NCBI GenBank assembly: GCA_023459095.1
Contig: JAEWVQ010000108.1
Coordinates: 1 to 6,654, forward strand
Reading direction: 5' to 3'
DNA length: 6,654 bases
Source of the DNA: Pseudomonadota bacterium
Lineage (GTDB): Bacteria > Pseudomonadota > Gammaproteobacteria > Burkholderiales > Rhodocyclaceae
Position 1 is the stretch's first letter. Each line of letters begins with the position of its first letter. A model generated the notes under the pieces. It saw nothing but the letters and a program-made list of their open reading frames with translations, was not told where the DNA came from and searched no databases. Shown piece by piece: positions 1 through 4,875 of the stretch. Both the position numbers and the translations under genes were made by a program.

Positions 1-183
1 GCACAAGCCGAGCACCGCCTGCGCCTGAGCGCAGCGCAAATCCGGCGCGGCGCGCTTGTTGCGGTACTGCAGCAGCGCCGCGCCGCCGGCGAGCACGGGG
101 CGGACGAGGGCGAGCAGGCGCGCGGTGTCGGCCTCGTCCGGGGTCACCGCGTAGAGACCGCGCCGGCCATGTACCTCAGTCAT
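1..183 (-). CDS. thiE: Thiamine-phosphate synthase ThiE, N-terminal part (runs off left edge)
   Basis: ThiE joins HMP pyrophosphate to the thiazole phosphate to give thiamine phosphate, in the cytoplasm. The window holds 61 codons from the ATG at 183-181; the rest lies beyond position 1. The visible protein has the family's opening strand GLYAVTPD (residues 9-16), then a helix ending in a GGA turn and LLQYRNK (residues 37-43). That last stretch corresponds to the Q(L/Y)R(D/N)K phosphate/substrate-binding motif of the ThiE TIM barrel. The ATG was chosen because it overlaps the end of the upstream thiD-like gene by 8 nt (ATGACTGA), a typical translational-coupling arrangement. The other ATG nearby (170-168) is in another frame and stops after eight codons. 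No separate promoter is visible, so it is probably co-transcribed with the thiD-like gene. The family call is firm; catalytic residues further on cannot be checked. Confidence 0.9.
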   Translation of the reverse strand, partial: MTEVHGRRGLYAVTPDEADTARLLALVRPVLAGGAALLQYRNKRAAPDLRCAQAQAVLGLC

Positions 184-997
184 CGGCCGCCTCCCGCCCG
201 CGCGCCCAGAAGAAGCGGTCGGGCACCGCCAGCCCCATCCCCGGCCGGTAGGCGTGGCGCAGCGCCTGCTGGGCGAACTCCTGCGCCTCGCGCACGGCTT
301 CGGCCATCGCCATGCCATGGCCGAGCGCGGCGGCGGCGGCAGCGGCGAGCGTCGCGCCCGCGCCCAGGTAGCGCCCCGGCAGGCGCGCCCAGGCATCGGT
401 ACGGACCACGCCGTCGGCGTTCATCAGCGTATTGACGACCTGCGGCCCATGCTCGCCACCACCGGTGAGCAGCACGTATTCGGCACCGAGCGCGAGCAGG
501 CGGCTGACGCTTTCCGCCGGATCGGGATCGTCGTCGCCACCCGCGAGCAGCTGCAGTTCGTGACGCCCGGCGACGAGCAGCGTGGTCTGCGGCAGGATCA
601 GTTCGGCGAGCGCGGCGACGATGTCCTCCATCGCCGCCTCCTCGACCCCCGGATAGAGTGCCGGCTCGACCACCAGCGGCACGTCCGGGTAGTCGGACAG
701 GATCTCCGCCATCACCACGATGTTCTCCACGCTGCCGCAGTAGCCGAGCTTGAAGGCGTGCACCGGAATGTCCTCCAGCACCGCGCGCGCCTGCCCGGCG
801 ATCGCATCGGGGGTGAGCGGCCACAGTTCCTCCACGCGCCGGGTGTCGCGCACCACCACCGCGGTCTGCACCGCGAGCGGATGGCAGCCCATGCTCGCCA
901 GCGTGAGGATGTCGGAAGGCAACCCGCCGCCCCCGGTGGCATCGCCCGCGGACAGGCACAGGATGACGGGAGGAGACTCCGGAATGGCAACGGGCAT
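176..997 (-). CDS. thiD: ThiD-family (HMP/HMP-P kinase-like) protein with degenerate active site
   Basis: A 273-residue ribokinase-fold protein, the usual length for ThiD, which phosphorylates hydroxymethylpyrimidine and then HMP phosphate for thiamine synthesis. Family identity is clear from the general run: PSDILTLASMGCHPLAVQTA (27-46), DTRRVEEL (51-58), FKLG (82-85), LPQTTL (135-140), VLLTGG (175-180) and a C-terminal YRPGMG..VPDRFFWAR. The key motifs differ from what I know of the family. AG(S/D)DP(S/T)GGAG is here SAGDATGGGG (16-25); VQ(N/D)T is VRDT (49-52); DPVM is EPAL (111-114); TPN before the conserved Glu is VAG (142-144). The GTGC/GSGC loop is GAGA, with Ala215 where the catalytic Cys sits. 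Asp19, Glu147 and several glycines remain. It overlaps thiE by 8 nt, so a link to thiamine synthesis is expected. Loss or change of catalysis is inference; it could be regulatory, structural or a kinase for another substrate. No strong Shine-Dalgarno precedes the ATG. Confidence 0.82.
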   Translation of the reverse strand: MPVAIPESPPVILCLSAGDATGGGGLPSDILTLASMGCHPLAVQTAVVVRDTRRVEELWPLTPDAIAGQARAVLEDIPVHAFKLGYCGSVENIVVMAEILSDYPDVPLVVEPALYPGVEEAAMEDIVAALAELILPQTTLLVAGRHELQLLAGGDDDPDPAESVSRLLALGAEYVLLTGGGEHGPQVVNTLMNADGVVRTDAWARLPGRYLGAGATLAAAAAAALGHGMAMAEAVREAQEFAQQALRHAYRPGMGLAVPDRFFWARGREAADD

Positions 998-1099
998 GGG
1001 GCGGGCGGGGCCGGCCGCGCGCTCGCGCCACCGGTCAAATACGGTAAGATGCGGCCGATTTTACCGCCGATTCTCCGGTTCGCACCCGGCTATCGAGTC
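998..1099. promoter_or_regulatory. Divergent thiD / rubredoxin control region with palindrome
   Basis: This 102-nt gap separates the leftward thiD-thiE pair from the rightward rubredoxin gene. It contains an interrupted palindrome: CGGTAAGAT (1042-1050), a 7-nt spacer (1051-1057), and ATTTTACCG (1058-1066). The arms are 9 bp with one mismatch. The right arm read on the minus strand gives TAAAAT (1063-1058), a good -10 element about 60 nt before the thiD start. The left arm on the plus strand gives TAAGAT (1045-1050), about 50 nt before the rubredoxin start. No convincing -35 hexamer stands 16-18 nt upstream of either. The symmetry may mark a regulator site or simply two facing -10 boxes. No start sites have been mapped, so this is a candidate only. 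I see no THI-box riboswitch in this short leader. Confidence 0.4.
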
Positions 1100-1279
1100 A
1101 TGCCCGACACGCCCTACAAGACCTACATGTGCCTCATCTGCGGCTTCATCTACGACGAGGCCGCGGGACTGCCCGACGAAGGCATCCCGCCGGGGACGCG
1201 CTGGGCGGACATTCCGCCGAACTGGACCTGCCCCGAGTGCCAGGCACGCAAGGAAGACTTCGAACTCGTGGAGATATGA
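1100..1279 (+). CDS. rubA: Rubredoxin
   Basis: A 59-residue iron protein that carries single electrons through one Fe(Cys)4 centre, in the cytoplasm. The four ligands are clear: CLICG (Cys11, Cys14) and CPEC (Cys44, Cys47), with the usual spacing. The typical rubredoxin core is also present: YDEAAG, PGTRWADIPPNWTCP and a K-E-D-F-E tail. The ATG at 1100-1102 gives the standard family length and places the first Cys at position 11; the upstream open frame is only antisense to the thiD-like gene. No strong Shine-Dalgarno is seen. No rubredoxin reductase or alkane hydroxylase lies in the window, so its redox partner is unknown. It stands alone between the divergent thiD-thiE genes and the pil cluster, 97 nt before pilG. 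It may have its own promoter in the palindromic region upstream, and read-through into pilG is possible. Confidence 0.95.
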   Translation: MPDTPYKTYMCLICGFIYDEAAGLPDEGIPPGTRWADIPPNWTCPECQARKEDFELVEI

Positions 1280-1293
1280 CAGACGGCGCACCT

Positions 1294-1314
1294 CCGAGTT
1301 TTTTCGGTTATGCT
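1294..1314 (+). promoter_or_regulatory. Candidate promoter of the pilGHIJL operon
   Basis: Between the rubredoxin stop and pilG lies an AT-richer patch in otherwise GC-rich DNA: a run of six T (1299-1304) followed by CGGT and TATGCT (1309-1314). TATGCT resembles a sigma-70 -10 box and lies about 60 nt before the pilG ATG. No good TTGACA-like box is found 16-18 nt upstream. The short inverted repeat CCGA-GTTTTT-TCGG (1294-1307) is too weak and too AT-poor after its stem to call a rubredoxin terminator. Assigned only from composition and one hexamer. Confidence 0.35.
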
Positions 1315-1331
1315 AAGAGCCCGCCGCGCAA

Positions 1332-1356
1332 GGCCGCGGCCGGCTCCCCGGAGCCG
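1332..1356 (+). repeat. GC-rich inverted repeats in the pilG leader
   Basis: Two adjacent, one-base-overlapping palindromic elements lie in the presumed untranslated leader of pilG. The first is the perfect 10-bp palindrome GGCCGCGGCC (1332-1341). The second is CGGCTCC-CC-GGAGCCG (1341-1356), a perfect 7-bp inverted repeat; some loop opening is needed since only 2 nt separate the arms. There is no T-tract after it, so a standard intrinsic terminator is unlikely. The repeat ends 7 nt before the pilG ribosome binding site (AAGGA, 1364-1368), so RNA structure here could affect pilG translation or mRNA stability. Confidence 0.45.
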
Positions 1357-1376
1357 TCATACCAAGGACAGAGACG

Positions 1377-1766
1377 ATGGACCTGAGCGGACTCAAGGTG
1401 ATGGTCATAGACGACAGCAACACCATACGCCGCAGCGCCGAGATCTTCCTCGGCCAGGCCGGCTGTCAGGTGCTGCTCGCCGAGGACGGCTTCGACGCCC
1501 TGGCCAAGATCACCGACCATCACCCCGACGTGATCTTCGTCGACATCATGATGCCGCGCCTCGACGGTTATCAGACCTGCGCCCTGATCAAGAAGAACCC
1601 CCACCTCGCGTCGACGCCGGTGATCATGCTGTCGTCCAAGGACGGCCTGTTCGATCGCGCGCGCGGGCGCATGGTAGGCTCGGACGAATACCTCACCAAG
1701 CCGTTCACCAAGGAAAGCCTCCTTAAGGCGGTTGCTGCCCATTCCGCCGCCGAACGCCCCCGTTGA
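1377..1766 (+). CDS. pilG: Type IV pilus response regulator PilG (CheY-like)
   Basis: A 129-residue single receiver domain. In Pseudomonas aeruginosa PilG is phosphorylated by the ChpA/PilL kinase and promotes pilus extension and cAMP signalling. All receiver-domain landmarks are present: acidic pair Asp12-Asp13, phospho-acceptor Asp56 in FVDIMMPRLDGYQT, Ser86 in IMLSSKDGLFD, and Lys108 in YLTKPF. The stretches VMVIDDSNTIRR, DGFDALAKI and MMPRLDGYQTCALIK match PilG specifically rather than generic CheY, as I recall the Pseudomonas protein. The ATG is preceded by AAGGA (1364-1368) with 8-nt spacing. It is the first gene of the pil cluster, 22 nt before pilH. There is no output domain, so it acts through protein-protein contacts. 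Confidence 0.96.
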   Translation: MDLSGLKVMVIDDSNTIRRSAEIFLGQAGCQVLLAEDGFDALAKITDHHPDVIFVDIMMPRLDGYQTCALIKKNPHLASTPVIMLSSKDGLFDRARGRMVGSDEYLTKPFTKESLLKAVAAHSAAERPR

Positions 1767-1788
1767 ATCCACAGGAACAGCACTGACG

Positions 1789-2154
1789 ATGCCGATCAAG
1801 AAGATACTCGTTGTGGACGACTCCCCCACCGAGCGCCTTGCGCTGACCGAAGTCCTCATGAGAAACGGTTTTCAGGTGGTCACCGCCGAGACCGGCGAGG
1901 AAGCCATCATCAAGAGCAAGGTCGAGATGCCCGACCTGATCCTGATGGATGTGGTCATGCCGGGCATGAACGGTTACCAGGCGACCCGCACGATCTCGCG
2001 CGACGACGTCACCCGCAGCATCCCGATCATAATGTGCACCAGCAAGGGGCTGGAGACCGACAAGATCTGGGGTATGCGCCAGGGCGCCTACGACTATCTG
2101 GTCAAGCCGGTCGACCACGCCGATCTGCTCGCGCGCATCAAGAGCATCGGCTGA
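1789..2154 (+). CDS. pilH: Type IV pilus response regulator PilH (CheY-like)
   Basis: A 121-residue single receiver domain, the same length as I recall for Pseudomonas PilH. PilH is the second regulator of the Pil-Chp pathway and is thought to favour retraction or act as a phosphate sink that counters PilG. Landmarks are Asp10-Asp11 in VVDDSPTERL, phospho-acceptor Asp54 in LMDVVMPGMNGYQATR, Thr84 in CTSKG and Lys106 in YLVKPVD. The TDKIWGMRQGA stretch (90-100) is diagnostic of PilH. The open frame extends 19 codons upstream to 1732, but that part overlaps the end of pilG. The ATG at 1789 gives the family length and has AGGA at 1773-1776, a somewhat long 12-nt spacing. The pilI start follows only 6 nt after its stop, so the two are likely translationally coupled. 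Confidence 0.95.
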   Translation: MPIKKILVVDDSPTERLALTEVLMRNGFQVVTAETGEEAIIKSKVEMPDLILMDVVMPGMNGYQATRTISRDDVTRSIPIIMCTSKGLETDKIWGMRQGAYDYLVKPVDHADLLARIKSIG

Positions 2155-2160
2155 TCCACC

Positions 2161-2673
2161 ATGTCGAAGCGGATCAGCCTGCGTGAGTTCCAGGAAAATC
2201 TGGCCCGCCGCCTCGCCGAAGCCCAGACCGGCGAACGGCGCGGCCTGCTCGGCGTGCAGGCCGGCAACGAGAACTGGCTGCTCGACCTCGCCGAATCCGG
2301 TGAAATCCTGCCGCCGCCGGGGCTCGCCACGGTGCCGCGCACACGCAACTGGTATCGCGGCCTCGCCAACGTCCGCGGCACGCTGTACGGCGTGATCGAT
2401 CTCTCCGCATTTCATCGCGGCCCGCTCGCCCCCGTCGGCGGTCACGCCCGCCTGCTGCTGATCGGCGCCCGCCACGGGGTCAATTGTGCCCTGCTGGTAT
2501 CGCGCGTCTCCGGCCTGCGCAGCCGGGAAGACTTCGAACCCGAGAACGGCGCGACCGACCCGCGCCCCTGGGTCGCCCAGCGCCTGCGCGACATGCAGGA
2601 TCGCCCCTGGCTGCGGCTCGACGTCGCGCGCCTGTTGGCGCACGCGGAATTCCTCGACGCCGGCACCGACTGA
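2161..2673 (+). CDS. pilI: CheW-like coupling protein PilI
   Basis: A 170-residue protein made of one CheW domain that couples the PilJ receptor to the PilL kinase at the inner membrane. After a charged helical N-terminus (1-25), the domain shows GLLGVQAGNENWLLDLAESGEILPPP with breaks typical of CheW strands. It then has WYRGLANVRG (64-73) and GVIDLSAF (77-84), the conserved CheW core containing the N-x-R-G receptor/kinase contact. A C-terminal PWLRLDVARLLAHAEFLDAG (about 148-168) resembles the PilI tail. The ATG at 2161 is 6 nt after the pilH stop; no clear Shine-Dalgarno is visible, consistent with coupled translation. The identification rests on domain and position, since PilI proteins diverge more than the receivers. 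A 56-nt gap follows before pilJ. Confidence 0.92.
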   Translation: MSKRISLREFQENLARRLAEAQTGERRGLLGVQAGNENWLLDLAESGEILPPPGLATVPRTRNWYRGLANVRGTLYGVIDLSAFHRGPLAPVGGHARLLLIGARHGVNCALLVSRVSGLRSREDFEPENGATDPRPWVAQRLRDMQDRPWLRLDVARLLAHAEFLDAGTD

Positions 2674-2729
2674 GCCGGCCCTCTCCCCACCCAACAACCC
2701 GACATACGCATAGCGGCGGAGCACTGCAC

Positions 2730-4844
2730 ATGGCATTCAAGCTCTCCTTCGGCAACAAGGCGGCGGCCGACGCCGGCCCGGAAACGACGATCCTGGAAAC
2801 CCGTCCGGCGGAAACCTCCGGCGCACGGCGCAAACCCCTGCTCGGCGAGCGCCCGATCACAGAGCGCATCCGCACCCTGGGCGTGGTGTTCGGCCTGCTT
2901 GCGGTCGCCACCGCCAGCCTCGTCGTCTATCAAGGCCGCCAGACCACCAATGCCACCAACTATGTGGCCGCCGCCGGCGAAATGCAGACGCTGTCGCAGC
3001 AGATCGCCAAGTCCGCCCAGCTCGCACTCCAGGGCAATCCCCAGGCCTTCGCCGAAATGAAGAGCGGCAGCGCGCAGTTCGCCAGCCTGCTCGCCGCGCT
3101 CGATCAGGGCGGCGAGATCAACGGCGTGTCGACCCCGGCCGCTCCCGACGGCGTGCGCCCCCAGCTCAACGCACTGGCCGAAACCTGGGCCAAGACCGAG
3201 CGCGACACCGCCCAGCTGCTCGCCCAGCAGGGCAATCTGGTGACCCTCAACGCTTCGGTCGATGCGATCAACGTCGGCAACGCCGGCCTGCTCGAACTCA
3301 CCGAGCAGGTCGCCGCTCTGAAACTGCAGACCAGCGCCAACGCTCGCGACATCGCCACCGCCAACCGCGTGGTGATGCTCACCCAGCGCATCGCCAAGAA
3401 CGCCAACGCGCTGCTCGTCGCCGACGCGATCGACCCCGAGGTCGCCTTCCTGCTCGGCAAGGACACCAACACCTTCCGCGAACTGCTGACCCAGCTCGGC
3501 CAGTCCGCGGGCGACGCCGAAGTGCGCGGCCGGATCAAGGACCTCGACGAAGCCGCGCGCAGCACCCTCGACGCGGTGTCCGGCATCCTCGGCAACATCC
3601 AGCTGCTGGTGCAGGCGAAGCAGGCCGGCAGCCGCATCTTCCGTGATTCGGGCCCGCTGCAGGCGCGCTCCGCCGAACTGGCCGAAGCCTTCAACGCCGC
3701 CTTCCGCGGTTTCAACCCCATCTCGGCGCTGATCGCCCTCACCGCCGCCCTCGGCATCGCCGTGCTGGCGCTGATGGCCAAGGTCTACAACGACGACCTC
3801 GCCGCGCGCCGCGCCGAAGCCGACCGTCAGCGCCAGAGCGCAGAGAACGAGCGCAACCTCACCCAGCAGGCGATTCTGCGGCTGATGAACGAGATGGGCG
3901 ATCTCGCCGACGGCGACCTCACCATCCGCGCCACCGTGACCGAAGACATCACCGGCGCGATCGCCGACTCGGTGAACTACACCATTGAAGAACTCTCCGT
4001 GCTGGTGCGCCGAATCAACGACGCCGCCACCCGCGTGACCGCGGCCACCCAGTCCGCGCAGCAGACCTCCAACGAACTACTCGACGCCACCGAGCGCCAG
4101 ACCCGCGAACTCGAGGAAGCCGGCGCCACGGTGCAGCGCATGGCGCAGTCGATGACCGAATCGTCCGAGCGCGCCAAGCAGTCCGCCCAGGTCTCGCGGC
4201 GCTCGCTGGAATCCGCGCGCAAGGGCGCCGACGCGGTGGAGAACACGATCAAGGGCATGAACGAGATCCGCGACAAGATCCAGGAAACCTCCAAGCGGAT
4301 CAAGCGCCTGGGCGAATCGTCGCAGGAGATCGGGGAAATTGTCGAACTGATTTCCGACATTACCGAACAGACCAACGTGCTCGCGCTCAACGCCGCCATT
4401 CAGGCCGCTTCTGCGGGCGAAGCGGGCCGCGGCTTCACCGTCGTTGCCGAGGAAGTGCAGCGTCTGGCCGAACGCTCCGCGGAAGCGACCAAGCAGATTT
4501 CGGCGATCGTGAAGACCATTCAGACCGATACCCAGGACGCGGTCGGCGCCATGGAGAACGCCACCCGCGACGTGGTCGAGGGCGCCCAGCTGTCCGACGC
4601 CGCCGGTCAGGCGCTGGCCGAAATCGGTCAGGTGTCGATCGACGCCGCGCGCCTGATCGAACGCATCTCGACCGACACCCAGCAGCAGGCCGCCACCGCA
4701 ACCCGCGTCGCGACCAGCATGAAGGACATTCTCGCGATTACCGAGCAGACCACCCGCGGCACCAAGCAAACCGCCATCTCCATCGGCCAGCTCGCCGACC
4801 TCGCCGTCGAACTCAAGGGTTCGGTTTCCGGCTTCAAGGTCTAA
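2730..4844 (+). CDS. pilJ: Type IV pilus methyl-accepting chemoreceptor PilJ
   Basis: A 704-residue inner-membrane receptor of the Pil-Chp pathway, close to the usual length of about 680. Order of parts: a cytoplasmic N-terminus of about 45 residues; TM1 (about 49-67, LGVVFGLLAVATASLVVYQ); a periplasmic region holding two copies of the PilJ sensor module (about 81-127 and 207-258, marked by QQIAKSA and QRIAKNA); TM2 (about 332-351); a HAMP-like segment with DLADGDLTIRATVTEDITGA (391-410); then a long coiled-coil signalling domain. The hairpin tip is EQTNVLALNAAIQAASAGEA (546-565) followed by GRGFTVVAEEVQRLAERS, the kinase/CheW contact. SKRIKRLGESSQEIG (521-535) and the SVSGFKV end match PilJ. 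There is no C-terminal NWETF-type tether. The ATG at 2730 was chosen because the 82 upstream codons in frame overlap pilI; a weak GCGGAG precedes it. Confidence 0.96.
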   Translation: MAFKLSFGNKAAADAGPETTILETRPAETSGARRKPLLGERPITERIRTLGVVFGLLAVATASLVVYQGRQTTNATNYVAAAGEMQTLSQQIAKSAQLALQGNPQAFAEMKSGSAQFASLLAALDQGGEINGVSTPAAPDGVRPQLNALAETWAKTERDTAQLLAQQGNLVTLNASVDAINVGNAGLLELTEQVAALKLQTSANARDIATANRVVMLTQRIAKNANALLVADAIDPEVAFLLGKDTNTFRELLTQLGQSAGDAEVRGRIKDLDEAARSTLDAVSGILGNIQLLVQAKQAGSRIFRDSGPLQARSAELAEAFNAAFRGFNPISALIALTAALGIAVLALMAKVYNDDLAARRAEADRQRQSAENERNLTQQAILRLMNEMGDLADGDLTIRATVTEDITGAIADSVNYTIEELSVLVRRINDAATRVTAATQSAQQTSNELLDATERQTRELEEAGATVQRMAQSMTESSERAKQSAQVSRRSLESARKGADAVENTIKGMNEIRDKIQETSKRIKRLGESSQEIGEIVELISDITEQTNVLALNAAIQAASAGEAGRGFTVVAEEVQRLAERSAEATKQISAIVKTIQTDTQDAVGAMENATRDVVEGAQLSDAAGQALAEIGQVSIDAARLIERISTDTQQQAATATRVATSMKDILAITEQTTRGTKQTAISIGQLADLAVELKGSVSGFKV

Positions 4845-4869
4845 GCCCCGAGACTCCAAGCCCCGAGAC
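4843..4869 (+). repeat. 12-bp direct repeat at the pilJ-pilL junction
   Basis: The sequence AAGCCCCGAGAC occurs twice, at 4843-4854 and 4858-4869, separated by TCC (period 15 nt). The first copy begins inside the pilJ TAA stop codon and the second ends 6 nt before the pilL ATG, so the pair fills almost the whole 31-nt gap. It looks like a small local duplication. No clear Shine-Dalgarno is present in the gap; the GAGA of the second copy (4865-4868), 7 nt before the ATG, is the only weak candidate. Confidence 0.7.
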
Positions 4870-4875
4870 GCGCCC

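Noticed and set aside
254..1279. A 341-codon plus-strand open frame ending with the rubredoxin sequence
   Set aside because: Its first 280 or so codons are antisense to the well-supported thiD-like gene and have no family character; only the last 59 residues are real. GC-rich codon use leaves such frames open by chance.
1732..1788. 19-codon N-terminal extension of pilH
   Set aside because: It overlaps the 3' end of pilG, and the ATG at 1789 gives the standard 121-residue PilH beginning at the first receiver strand.
2659..2679. Possible terminator hairpin at the pilI stop (two GCCGGC copies)
   Set aside because: The arms are only 6 bp, each self-complementary, with no following T-run, and pilJ continues the operon 50 nt later.
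2484..2729. 82-codon N-terminal extension of pilJ
   Set aside because: It overlaps pilI in another frame, is Arg/Pro-rich and lacks PilJ similarity. The ATG at 2730 fits the family length.
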